DNA of 36,985 nucleotides from Verrucomicrobiota bacterium (GTDB taxonomy: Bacteria; Verrucomicrobiota; Verrucomicrobiia; Limisphaerales; UBA9464): contig WBXI01000013.1 in assembly GCA_008933025.1 (NCBI GenBank), positions 1 to 36,985 on the forward strand, in the 5' to 3' direction. Below, piece by piece: positions 22,947 to 31,687 of this stretch. The notes under the pieces are model-generated. The model worked only from the letters and a program-made list of their open reading frames with translations. It was not told the DNA's origin and ran no database searches. A program made the translations under genes and the position numbers. The stretch's first letter is position 1. Each line of letters starts with the position of its first letter.

Positions 22947-24356
22947 TCAGACCACGTGCATCTTCACGGAGTCCACCTCGCGGTCGTTGGAGGTCGCGTG
23001 GGGCACCAGGATCACCACCGTATCCCCGCGCTTCAGCCGGTGCCCACGCATGAGGCGAAGGATGGCCCCGTCCACGGAGCCGTCGGGATCGTCGTGCGAG
23101 GACGGCAACACGATCGGGGTCACCCCGCGCAGGAGTTTCAACTGCGCCGCGAGGGGTTCGCGGTCGCAAAACGCGTAGATCGGCGAGAACGACGGCCTCA
23201 TCCAACTGGTGTAGCGGGCCAACTTGCCGTTCCTCGTGAACACCAGGATCGCCGCCGCCCGCAGATTGTCCGCGAGCATCACCGCGCTCCGGACCAATTT
23301 CTGCCGCGGTTGCGTCAGCTCCGCCTCGGCATGGTATCCGGCCCCGCCGCTGCGCTCGATCCGCCGCGCGATCCGGTCCATCACCTCGACGCACGCCATG
23401 GGTTGGCGTCCCACCGTGGTCTCGCCGCTCAGCATGATGGCATCCGCCTGCTCGAACACCGCGTTGGCCACGTCGGTGATCTCCGCACGCGTCGGTAGCG
23501 GGTTCTCGATCATGCTTTCCAGCATGTGCGTCGCCACGATCACCGGCCGGCCGATCCGCTGGCAGGTCTTCACGATCCGCCGCTGGATGATCGGCAACTC
23601 CTCGTACGGGCATTCGATTCCCAGGTCGCCCCGCGCCACCATCACCGCGTCGGAATCCCGCGCGATGGCCTCGAAATGGTCCACCGCGAACTGGTGCTCG
23701 ATCTTGGCGACGATCTGCGGCGGGTGCGACGTGCCGTGGAGGCAGGCGCGCAACATGGCGATGTCCGCCGGGTCCCGGACGAAACTCAGCGCGACGTAAT
23801 CCACGCCGAGTTCGAGCCCAAGCTTCACGTCGGCGCGGTCCTTTTCGGTCAGGGCCGGGAGGCTGACGCGCACGCCCGGCAGGTTGATGTGGCGCCGGCT
23901 ACCGAGGCCTCCCACGGTCATCACCTCGCATTCGACCCGGTCCGGATGGGTCGCCACGACCCGCATCTTCATCTCGCCGTTGTCGATGATCAGCGTGTCG
24001 CCCGCCCGGACGTCGGTGACGAAGTCGGGGTAATTGACGCTCGTGCCTTTGGTGCCCGGCGGGACCACCGCGTCGCCCACGGTGAAGACAAAGCGTTCGC
24101 CCGCCGCGAGCGGGATGCGTTCGGGAACGTCCCCGGTGCGAATGGACGGGCCCTGGGTGTCCATGAGGATGCCCGGGATCAATCCGCGTAGGCGTCCGAG
24201 TCGGCGGATCTCCGGGACCACGCGCCGCACCCAGTCGTGGCGGGCATGGCTCATGTTGAGGCGAAAGATGTCGACGCCCGCGTCCAGCATCTTGCCCAGC
24301 ATTTCCGGGGATTCCGTGGCTGGCCCGAGGGTGGCAATGATCCGAGTCTTGCGCAT
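22947..24356 (-). CDS. pyk: Pyruvate kinase
   Basis: This 469-residue protein is the normal length for a bacterial pyruvate kinase. The enzyme converts phosphoenolpyruvate and ADP to pyruvate and ATP, the last step of glycolysis. The barrel starts at the N-terminus (RIIATLGPATES, then FRLNMSHA with R32 and N34). The catalytic and metal ligands are in place: K218 and E220 in AKIEHQ, D244 in ARGDLG, and T276 in ATHMLESM. PTRAEITDVANAV and MLSGETTVG complete the signature. The B-domain lies at about 75-160, and the C-terminal regulatory domain at about 340-469. One difference from most members is D66-T-Q68-G-P in place of the usual DTKGP. It starts 190 bp from the divergent metalloprotease gene. 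With pyruvate carboxylase elsewhere in the window it sits at the pyruvate node. Confidence 0.96.
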   Translation of the reverse strand: MRKTRIIATLGPATESPEMLGKMLDAGVDIFRLNMSHARHDWVRRVVPEIRRLGRLRGLIPGILMDTQGPSIRTGDVPERIPLAAGERFVFTVGDAVVPPGTKGTSVNYPDFVTDVRAGDTLIIDNGEMKMRVVATHPDRVECEVMTVGGLGSRRHINLPGVRVSLPALTEKDRADVKLGLELGVDYVALSFVRDPADIAMLRACLHGTSHPPQIVAKIEHQFAVDHFEAIARDSDAVMVARGDLGIECPYEELPIIQRRIVKTCQRIGRPVIVATHMLESMIENPLPTRAEITDVANAVFEQADAIMLSGETTVGRQPMACVEVMDRIARRIERSGGAGYHAEAELTQPRQKLVRSAVMLADNLRAAAILVFTRNGKLARYTSWMRPSFSPIYAFCDREPLAAQLKLLRGVTPIVLPSSHDDPDGSVDGAILRLMRGHRLKRGDTVVILVPHATSNDREVDSVKMHVV

Positions 24357-24546
24357 CGGGGGCGGAGGCTACCAATGCGCCCGCGAAGGAACAGGCTTTG
24401 TATGGACGCCCGTTGCCGGCGGGGGCCATGGCCGCCGAGGCCCGGTGGATTCCACCCCCTTCGACGGTCCGCCCGGCGACTACGGCGGCCACGGGAAGAC
24501 CAGAGTCCGGTTTGCACGAAGCCCGCCGAAGGCGCACGCTCGATCC

Positions 24547-25653
24547 ATGGGTTGGTCCTTCCCGATCGGTCGCCTTTTCGGAACCCAGGTGCGTCTCCAC
24601 CTGACGTTCCTGCCATGGCTCGCGTTCTGGGCCTTCTCGGGCTGGCAGGAATCCGGCGATCCCCGGGCCGCGGTCCACGCCGTCGTGGTCATCGTCGCGC
24701 TGTTTGCCTGCGTGCTGCTCCACGAGTTCGGCCACGTGCTGATGGCGCGCCGGTTCGGCATCCGCACCCGCGACGTCACCCTGCTCCCCATCGGGGGGGT
24801 CGCGAGCATGGAAAGCACCGGGAACAACCCGCGCGAGGAACTGCTGATCGCGGTCGCGGGTCCGGCCGTGAACGTCGTCATCGGGGCGGGGTTGGCGGCC
24901 TGGATGGGCTTCCGTCGGACGGGATTCGAGTCCCTCGACCTCGACGGGCTCCAGGGCGATCTGGTCCCCATCCTCCTTGCCGCGAACGTCTCGCTCTTGC
25001 TGTTCAACCTGCTCCCCGCCTTTCCCATGGACGGCGGCCGGGTGCTGCGGGCGCTCCTGTCGTGGCGCGGCGACCGCGTCCGCGCCACCCGCATCGCGGC
25101 CGTGATCGGACGGGTCATGGCCATCCTGTTCGCCGCGGCCGGCCTCTACCTCCCCGGCAACAATCTCCTGCTCTTCATCGCCATCTTCGTGTGGATCGGG
25201 GCCGGTCGCGAGGCCGCCGCGGCCCAAACCACGTCCATCGTCCACGGCGTCCCGGTCCGTTCGGCGATGCTCACGGATTTCCGGGTGCTGGGGCCTTTCG
25301 ACACCCTGGACGATGCCTCCCGGGCGGTATTGGCGGGCTCCCAGCGGGATTTTCCGGTCGTCGCCCAGGACGAACTCGTCGGCTTGCTGCGCCACGAGGA
25401 TCTCCTGCCGGCGCTCCGCGACCGCGGACCCGAGACGTTGGTGCGGGAGGTCATGCGCACCCGGTTTGCCACGGCCTCGCCGGACGCGGCCCTGGAAACG
25501 GTCCTGCGCGCGATGCAGGAGGCGGAAGACGGCACGACCACGGTGCCAATCGTCGACCATGGCCGCGTGGTCGGCCTGGTCACGGTGGAGAACCTCGGCG
25601 AATTCGTGTCGCTCGCCGCGGCATTGGGCCGACGCCCGCGGGCGCGGGGTTGA
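24547..25653 (+). CDS. Site-2-type M50 membrane metalloprotease with CBS domains
   Basis: This 368-residue protein starts at the ATG at 24547; the longer open frame upstream is unlike any domain. It has about six membrane helices in the first 220 residues. The zinc motif H59-E60-F-G-H63 sits in the second hydrophobic segment, and the third ligand lies in FPMDGGR (D162), as in SpoIVFB/Rip-type proteases. Residues about 235-355 form a pair of CBS domains, which bind adenine nucleotides in characterised proteins, so activity may follow energy state. The family cuts transmembrane substrates such as anti-sigma factors or pro-sigma factors; the target here is unknown. No anti-sigma gene is adjacent. 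Its stop codon TGA abuts the stop of the convergent repeat-protein gene, with no intervening base. Confidence 0.92.
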   Translation: MGWSFPIGRLFGTQVRLHLTFLPWLAFWAFSGWQESGDPRAAVHAVVVIVALFACVLLHEFGHVLMARRFGIRTRDVTLLPIGGVASMESTGNNPREELLIAVAGPAVNVVIGAGLAAWMGFRRTGFESLDLDGLQGDLVPILLAANVSLLLFNLLPAFPMDGGRVLRALLSWRGDRVRATRIAAVIGRVMAILFAAAGLYLPGNNLLLFIAIFVWIGAGREAAAAQTTSIVHGVPVRSAMLTDFRVLGPFDTLDDASRAVLAGSQRDFPVVAQDELVGLLRHEDLLPALRDRGPETLVREVMRTRFATASPDAALETVLRAMQEAEDGTTTVPIVDHGRVVGLVTVENLGEFVSLAAALGRRPRARG

Positions 25654-28116
25654 TCATTCGGCGGGTTTCAACAGGCGCGCGACGACCTCCGGCGGCAGGG
25701 AACTTCCGCGGATGGCGGCGGCCGCGCGGGTGGGTTCGTGGCGGATCCAGTTCCGCGCGGCGGCCTCGAGTTGGGCGACACGCTGGGCATCGTCGGCAAT
25801 CGCGCCGGCCCAGGTCCATGCCACCTCCGGTTCCTGGTCGGCCATCTGGCCGGCGAAGGCGACGATGGCCGACTGCCGCGATTCGCTTTCGTGCAATCCG
25901 TTCAGCCATGTGGCGGTGGCCGCGGGATCTTCCCGGGCCCATTGGGCAACCAGGGTGGTCTGGGCGTTCGCACGCACGGGGCCCTCGGGGAAAGCAGCGA
26001 TCCATCGCGCCGCGGCCCGGGGATCGGCGCGCGCATAGGTTCCCATGATGGCGGCCACCGCCTGTTCCTGTGCCGCGCCCGCGGGCAATTCGGCGACATA
26101 ACGGGCGGCCTCCTGGGGCGATTGCCCGGCCCATGCGCCCAGCGCGCTGGCCAACGCGGCCGAACGCCCGTCGCCCGCCGGCAAGGATTGGGCCCACGCG
26201 ACCGCCCCCGCCGAATCCGTGGCGGCCCAGCGCGCCGCCAGCGGTTCGTAGAGCGCATCGCGGCCGACGTCGTCGGGAAGCTTCCCGAGAAAAGCCACCG
26301 CCGCCTGGAGATCCTGCGCCGCCCAGTTGCCGAGCACCCCGCGCAGCATGTCGCCGCGCGATTTGCCCGGACCCAACTCGAGCGCGAATTCCGCGGCCTT
26401 GCGCGGATCGGCGTTGCCCCAGCGATCGGCGAGGGTCCCCAGCATCCGGTCGCGCGCCTCGCCCGGGGGCAATCCCAGGGCGTAGGCGCCGGCTTCCCGG
26501 GGATTCTGGGTGGCCCATTGCTGCGAGACCTGCGCCATCGCCACGTCGCGCGCGCGCCCCTCCGGCAACTGCCGGGCCCACGCCACCGCCGTGTCGGCAT
26601 CGATGTCCGCCCAACGTCCGGCGAGATCGCCGACCAATTGCTGTTGCGACTCCCCCGCGGGCAAACCGACGAAGAAATCGGCGAGATGCCTCGGGTCGAT
26701 TTCGCGCATCTGCCACAGGAGGTTTCGCAATCCGTCGCGCCGGAGGGCATCCGGCGGGAGTTGCTTCGCCCAACCCAGCGCGCCGTCCGGATCCTGGGTC
26801 ACCCAACGCTGCAGCAATGCGTTGACGGCGGCGTTCCTCCCCTCGCCCGCGGGCAACTGCAAGGCCTGGGCCGCCGCCGCCTGGGGGTCCGACTCGACCA
26901 TGCCTCCGACCACTCCCGCCAGTGCCTGCGAACGGGCGGGTCCCGGCGGCAGCGCCTGCGCCCACGCGAGCGCCGCCCGGGGATCCTTGCGGGCAAATTC
27001 CGCGCCCACGTTCTGGAAAGCCCAGGCACGGTCCGCGCCCGGTTGTTTGATCGACTTCAGCAACTCCGCGGCGGCCACCGGATCGGACCCCGCCAAACCC
27101 TGCGCCAGCGCGTCCTCGGCAATCGCCCGATCGTTCGGGTTGGAAATCCGCTCCAAGGCCGCCCGGGCGCCCTCGGGATCGCGGTCGGCGAATCCCTGGA
27201 ATATGGCCTGCAACGCCCCCGTGCGCTCGTTGCCGCCCGGCAACTGGTAGACCAAATCCATCGCCACTTTCGGGTCCTGCCCCGCCATCCGCTGCACGGC
27301 ATCCCGCATCGCGCGACGCTTGATGCTCCCGTCGGGCAGTGCCCGCACCCATTCCACCGCGGCTTTCGGGTCGTCGCCCGTCCACGTTTGGAGCACGCGG
27401 GCCAACCCTTCGTCGACGCCGCTCGCCGAACCCTCGGCCAAGGCAAGTTTCGCCGCCTGCCGGGGATCGCTCGAGGCAAGGGTTTGCAGCACGAGGTTCC
27501 GTGCCGCGCGCCGTTGCCCCGGCGGCAGCGACTTCAACCGCTCGAACGCCGCCTTGGGGTCCACCTCCGCCAACCCCGCGAGAAGGGCCGGCATCAATTC
27601 GCGCCGGTCGACCGCGGACGGCAATGCATCGATCCACGCCTGTGCCGCGTGGACGTCCCGCCGGGCCAATTCCCTCAACGCCTCGCGGCAGACACCGATC
27701 CGTTCCCGTGGGTTCTTGAAGCGCCGCGCGTACTGGAGGACCGCGTCCGGATCCTGCAATGCCCATCCCTCGACGGCCAGGTACAGGAATGCGTCGCGAA
27801 GCGCGGGAGGAAGGATCCGCTCGGACACCTCGATGGCGCCCGGAACGTCGCCGGGTCGCAACGACCGCGCGAGGTCCCGGAGTTTCTGCCAGCGCCGTTC
27901 GGGCGAATGGCGCAGGACGGCGCGCAGTTCCGCTTCCAGATCGCGGCGCAGGCCCGAGGCGCCACCGGACAGCGGGACCACGACGCCGGTCGCGCCGGTG
28001 GCCCCGTTGGAAACCGATGCCGTTGCCGTCGCGGGAATCGCGTGGTGTTGTCCGACCCAAAAGCCGGCACCGCCCGCCATCATTGCGGCCACCAAGGCCA
28101 CGACCCCGGTTCGCAT
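25654..28116 (-). CDS. Exported protein of about 23 short W/DP helical repeats
   Basis: This 820-residue protein starts at the ATG at 28116, with AAAGG about 7-11 bp upstream as a possible ribosome site. Residues 4-22 form a signal or anchor helix (GVVALVAAMMAGGAGFWVG). From about residue 80 to the end the sequence is about 23 consecutive units of 31-33 residues. Each reads roughly D-P-x-x-A-x-x-W-A-x-x-L-P-x-G-x-x-R-x-x-A followed by a second helix ending W-A-x-x-D. This is an alpha-hairpin solenoid, distinct in pattern from TPR (W/A/P positions) and HEAT. Arrays of this kind recur in Verrucomicrobiota proteins of unknown function. Binding of another protein or of a long polymer in the periplasm is the natural inference. 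There are no Cys residues, catalytic motifs or haem sites. It is divergent from the hydrolase gene and convergent with the metalloprotease. Confidence 0.85.
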   Translation of the reverse strand: MRTGVVALVAAMMAGGAGFWVGQHHAIPATATASVSNGATGATGVVVPLSGGASGLRRDLEAELRAVLRHSPERRWQKLRDLARSLRPGDVPGAIEVSERILPPALRDAFLYLAVEGWALQDPDAVLQYARRFKNPRERIGVCREALRELARRDVHAAQAWIDALPSAVDRRELMPALLAGLAEVDPKAAFERLKSLPPGQRRAARNLVLQTLASSDPRQAAKLALAEGSASGVDEGLARVLQTWTGDDPKAAVEWVRALPDGSIKRRAMRDAVQRMAGQDPKVAMDLVYQLPGGNERTGALQAIFQGFADRDPEGARAALERISNPNDRAIAEDALAQGLAGSDPVAAAELLKSIKQPGADRAWAFQNVGAEFARKDPRAALAWAQALPPGPARSQALAGVVGGMVESDPQAAAAQALQLPAGEGRNAAVNALLQRWVTQDPDGALGWAKQLPPDALRRDGLRNLLWQMREIDPRHLADFFVGLPAGESQQQLVGDLAGRWADIDADTAVAWARQLPEGRARDVAMAQVSQQWATQNPREAGAYALGLPPGEARDRMLGTLADRWGNADPRKAAEFALELGPGKSRGDMLRGVLGNWAAQDLQAAVAFLGKLPDDVGRDALYEPLAARWAATDSAGAVAWAQSLPAGDGRSAALASALGAWAGQSPQEAARYVAELPAGAAQEQAVAAIMGTYARADPRAAARWIAAFPEGPVRANAQTTLVAQWAREDPAATATWLNGLHESESRQSAIVAFAGQMADQEPEVAWTWAGAIADDAQRVAQLEAAARNWIRHEPTRAAAAIRGSSLPPEVVARLLKPAE

Positions 28117-28362
28117 GGTGATTCGCCTTTCCCGATTCCCCGTCACCCCTGCGGGTGCGTCCCGGTTGGCGCGCCATGGAACGGGCGCCTTGCCGGACGC
28201 CCGATCATTCGCGCGATTTCGCGCCGGCGGCAAGATTCGTGACGTCCCCGCGGGCGAGCAGCAGCACCGCAGGGGTGCCCCGGGCGGGGGCAGGATCACG
28301 ATGCGCCCGGCGCGTTCCATCCTTGCCGGCTTCCCCGCCGTGCGTTGCAGTCTCGCCACTCC

Positions 28363-30375
28363 ATGAGAAACCCCGCGCTCGCCCTCTTGCTGGGCTCGTT
28401 GCTCTTCCCGGCGGCCCGCGCCGACGGCTTGGCCGACAACCGACCCGACACGGTGCGGCGCCAACCGCCCGCCGGCATCAAGATCGCCGATTCGGACCGC
28501 CGGGAACTCGCCGGCGAAGTCGAGAAACTGGGCGTCGATCTCGCCGCGGCTGCCCGCGAATTCGGGGACAAGCCGACCCTGGCAGCCCGGTTGCCCGACG
28601 TCCGCGTGTTCCACAAAGCCGTCGATTGGGCGCTGCGATACGACGAAATCTTCCGGACCAACGAGGTCGCCTCGGCCCGCGCGGAATTGCGCGTCGCCAA
28701 CGAGCGCCTGGCCGCTTTGCGGGCCGGACAGATCCCGTGGCAATCGGCCACCGGGCTGGTGGTGCGCGGCTACACCTCGCGCATCGACGGCTCGGTGCAG
28801 CCCTACGGACTGGTGGTGCCGCCGTCGTACACGGCGAACAGCGGGCGCCGTTGGCGCCTGGATTTCTGGTTCCACGGACGCGGCGAGACGCTCACCGAAC
28901 TGTCGTTCATCCAGGATCGCCTCCGCAATCCGGGCGAGTTCGCGCCGGCCGACACGATCGTCCTCCATCTCTACGGGCGCTACTGCAACGGATCGCGTTT
29001 CGCGGGCGAGACCGACTTCTTCGAGGCCCTTGCCGACGTGCGGAAGCTGTATCCGATCGACGAGGACCGGATGGTGGTGCGGGGGTTTTCGCTGGGCGGC
29101 GCGGCCTGCTGGCACATGACGACCCACCATGCGTCGCTTTGGGCGGCGGCCGCGCCGGGCGCGGGTTTCAGCGAGACCGCGGACTTCCTCAAGGTCTTCC
29201 AGAAGGAGACGCTCCAACCCCACGAATGGGAGCAAAAGCTCTGGCGGATGTATGACTCGACCGCGCAGGCCCTCAACACCCGCATGGTCCCGCTCGTGGT
29301 CTACAGCGGCGAGGACGACAGCCAGATCCAGGCCGCCCGCGCGATGGAGAAGGCCATGGCGGCCGAACATCTCGAGATGACCCATCTCGTCGGGCCCAAG
29401 ACGGGCCATCGCTACGAACCCACCACCAAGGCCGAGCTCAACCGGCGCATCGACGCGCTCGCCATGCATGGCCGCGTGCGGGTCCCGCGCGAGGTGCATT
29501 TCGTGACGCACACCCTGCGGTACCCGCGCCAGGCCTGGGTGCAGGTCGATGCCCTCGGCGAGCACTGGGAACCGGCCCGGGTGGACGCGACGCTCGTCGG
29601 GCAGGGGGTTCGCGCCAGTCTGGCGAACATCACCGCGGTCACCTTCGACATCGGCCCCGGCGAGGCTCCGTTCGACCCCACGCGACCGGTCGAAGTGCGG
29701 ATCGGCGACGACACCCTTTCGGGAGGCAAGGCGGGTTCGGACCGTTCGTGGCACGCGTCGTTCCATCGCGGCGACGGCGGGCACTGGGAAGCGGGGCCTT
29801 TCCCGGGAGGGAGTCCCCGCAAACGCCACGGACTGCAGGGACCGATCGACGACGCGTTCATGGATCGATTCCTCATGGTGTTGCCCACCGGCACGCCGCT
29901 GAACGAGAAGGTCGGTGCATGGACCGCGGCGGAATCCGCGCATGCGATCGAGCATTGGCGCCGGCATTTCCGGGGCGAGGCACCCGCGAAGAAAGACAGC
30001 GAGATCTCCGACCGGGACATCGCGGAATCCAACCTGGTGCTGTGGGGCGATCCCCAAAGCAACCGGTTGCTCGCGCGGATCGCGGACAAACTGCCGGTGA
30101 AATGGACCGCGGCGGGCGTGGTGGTGAAGGACAAGACCTATCCGGCGGACCGCCACGTGCCGGTGCTGGTCTTCCCGAACCCCCTGAACCCGGAACACTA
30201 CGTCGTGGTGAACAGCGGGTTCACCTTCCGCGAGTACGACTACCTGAACAACGCCCGGCAGACCTCGAAGCTGCCCGACTGGGCGATCATCGACATCGGC
30301 ACGCCGGCGACGTCGCGCTTCCCCGGGGAAATTCCCGCCGCGGGATTCTTCGGGGAAAGCTGGGAGTTGAAGTAG
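28363..30375 (+). CDS. Secreted alpha/beta-hydrolase of the prolyl oligopeptidase-like type
   Basis: This 670-residue protein has a signal peptide at 1-20 (cleaved near ARA/DG). The ATG at 28363 is preferred to an in-frame TTG at 28345. An N-terminal helical part (about 25-125) precedes an alpha/beta-hydrolase core (about 135-355). Its likely triad is S243 in the nucleophile elbow GFSLGG, D318 or D319 in YSGEDDSQ, and H349 in KTGHRYEP. Residues about 370-450 look like a beta-rich module, and 500-670 a further domain, including a NPLNPEHYVVVNSGFTF stretch. Such proteins are often annotated as periplasmic peptidases or esterases, but the substrate cannot be read. Acting outside the cytoplasm, it might release sugars, acyl groups or peptides. 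It is convergent with the aminotransferase, with a two-tier hairpin between. Confidence 0.85.
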   Translation: MRNPALALLLGSLLFPAARADGLADNRPDTVRRQPPAGIKIADSDRRELAGEVEKLGVDLAAAAREFGDKPTLAARLPDVRVFHKAVDWALRYDEIFRTNEVASARAELRVANERLAALRAGQIPWQSATGLVVRGYTSRIDGSVQPYGLVVPPSYTANSGRRWRLDFWFHGRGETLTELSFIQDRLRNPGEFAPADTIVLHLYGRYCNGSRFAGETDFFEALADVRKLYPIDEDRMVVRGFSLGGAACWHMTTHHASLWAAAAPGAGFSETADFLKVFQKETLQPHEWEQKLWRMYDSTAQALNTRMVPLVVYSGEDDSQIQAARAMEKAMAAEHLEMTHLVGPKTGHRYEPTTKAELNRRIDALAMHGRVRVPREVHFVTHTLRYPRQAWVQVDALGEHWEPARVDATLVGQGVRASLANITAVTFDIGPGEAPFDPTRPVEVRIGDDTLSGGKAGSDRSWHASFHRGDGGHWEAGPFPGGSPRKRHGLQGPIDDAFMDRFLMVLPTGTPLNEKVGAWTAAESAHAIEHWRRHFRGEAPAKKDSEISDRDIAESNLVLWGDPQSNRLLARIADKLPVKWTAAGVVVKDKTYPADRHVPVLVFPNPLNPEHYVVVNSGFTFREYDYLNNARQTSKLPDWAIIDIGTPATSRFPGEIPAAGFFGESWELK

Positions 30376-30378
30376 GCG

Positions 30379-30440
30379 GGCAAGGGACGGGTGCGATGGG
30401 GCAAGGGAGAACGGTCTCCGCTTGCCCCCGTGCCCTTGCC
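30379..30440. terminator. Two-tier hairpin between convergent genes
   Basis: Three nested arms pair here: GGCAAGGG (30379-30386) with CCCTTGCC (30433-30440), GGGGCAAG (30398-30405) with CTTGCCCC (30421-30428), and GGAGA (30406-30410) with TCTCC (30415-30419) around the loop ACGG. It lies between the stops of the hydrolase and the aminotransferase. It can fold on either strand, as expected for a shared terminator. Confidence 0.6.
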
Positions 30441-30462
30441 TCCTCGTCCCCCCGCCCGCGCC

Positions 30463-31551
30463 TCAGAGCTTGGCGAGCGCGCCGTCGAGGATCGCGATGA
30501 GCGCGCCGATGGTGGCCTCGGTCTCGTCGCCCATGTTCGAGATGCGGAACGTGGTGCCCTTGATCTTGCCGTAGCCGCCGTCGATCAGGATGCCCTGGTC
30601 CTTCACGAGCTTCTGGAACTTGGCGACGTCGATCACCCGGCCTTCCGGGCGGGCGCCGTTGTTCACGCAGACGAGCGTGCGCGACTCGAAGCCGGGCTCC
30701 GGGAACAGCGTGAAGCCGTTGCGCGCGGCCCAGTCGCGGAGCATCCCGTTGGTGCGTCCATGACGCGCGTAGCGCGCCTCGAGACCCTCGGCGAAGAACT
30801 CGTCGAGCTTCGACGACAACGCGTAGATGTGCGGGATCGCCGGCGTGCTGGGCGTCATGCTGTCCCTCGCGTTCTTCTCGAACTCCACGAAGTCGAAGTA
30901 ATAGCCACGATCCTTGGCGGTCGCGGCCTTCGCGAGCGCGGCGGGCGACGCCACGAACACGGCGAGCCCCGGGGGCAGCGCGAACGCCTTCTGGGTTCCG
31001 GCCAGCAAGACGTCGATGCCCAGCGCGTCGAAACCGAGCGGCACCGCGGTCATCGAACTGACGGCGTCGACGATGAACATCACGTCGGGATATCTGGCCT
31101 TGAGCGCGGCGACGTCGGAGAGCGGGCTCATGGTGCCGGTGCTGGTCTCGTTGTGGATCAGCGTGAGCGAGTCGAACTGGCCCGTGGCCAGCTTGGCGTC
31201 GATCTGTTCGGCGCGGATCGGGGAGCCCCAGGGAACCTGAAGGGCGTCGGCTTCCTTGCCGCAGCGTTTGGCGACGTCGAACCACTTGTCGGAAAACGCG
31301 CCGCACATGCAATTGAGGACCTTTTTCGAGGTCAGGTTGCGGAGGGCCCCTTCCATGACGCCCCAGGCGCTGGAAGTGGACAGGTACACGAGTTGGCGGG
31401 TGCCGAGCAGCGTCTGGAGCTGGGGCTGGATGCGCGCGTACAGGTCTTTGAACCCTTGGCCCCGGTGGCCGATCATCGGCCGGCAGAGCGCCTCGAAGGT
31501 CTTGGGGCTCACTTCGACCGGACCGGGAATGTGCAGCTTGATGTGTCCCAT
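30463..31551 (-). CDS. PLP-dependent class V aminotransferase (alanine-glyoxylate type)
   Basis: This 362-residue cytoplasmic enzyme is of usual length. The Schiff-base lysine is K188 in LLAGTQKAFALPPG; upstream, IVDAVSSM supplies the Asp that contacts the pyridine nitrogen. The N-terminus IPGPVEVSP and the HNETSTG motif are typical of the serine-pyruvate / alanine-glyoxylate / phosphoserine branch. It would transfer an amino group between an amino acid such as Ser or Ala and a 2-oxo acid such as glyoxylate or pyruvate, but the exact pair is uncertain. The start at 31551 is the first sensible Met; further upstream the open frame continues into the next gene's shadow. It is divergent from the dihaem cytochrome gene by 136 bp. 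Confidence 0.9.
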   Translation of the reverse strand: MGHIKLHIPGPVEVSPKTFEALCRPMIGHRGQGFKDLYARIQPQLQTLLGTRQLVYLSTSSAWGVMEGALRNLTSKKVLNCMCGAFSDKWFDVAKRCGKEADALQVPWGSPIRAEQIDAKLATGQFDSLTLIHNETSTGTMSPLSDVAALKARYPDVMFIVDAVSSMTAVPLGFDALGIDVLLAGTQKAFALPPGLAVFVASPAALAKAATAKDRGYYFDFVEFEKNARDSMTPSTPAIPHIYALSSKLDEFFAEGLEARYARHGRTNGMLRDWAARNGFTLFPEPGFESRTLVCVNNGARPEGRVIDVAKFQKLVKDQGILIDGGYGKIKGTTFRISNMGDETEATIGALIAILDGALAKL

Positions 31552-31687
31552 AAATCGGGCCGGCACGGTTCCAAAAGGGCTGGGGCCGCGCAAGCGGCGA
31601 AGGGCGGGACCTTGGGCGGGCAATCGCCGCGCCATGAATCCGCTCCCTCGCCGCCGCGGCGAATGCCAACCTGCCCCCGCGCGCCGC

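Noticed and set aside
25738-28242. Plus-strand open frame opposite the 23-repeat protein
   Set aside because: The minus-strand frame has a signal peptide and strict repeats; the plus frame only mirrors them as Arg/Gly-rich text.
31256-31687. Longer start for the dihaem cytochrome
   Set aside because: It would overlap the divergent aminotransferase gene and put an Arg-rich stretch ahead of the signal sequence.
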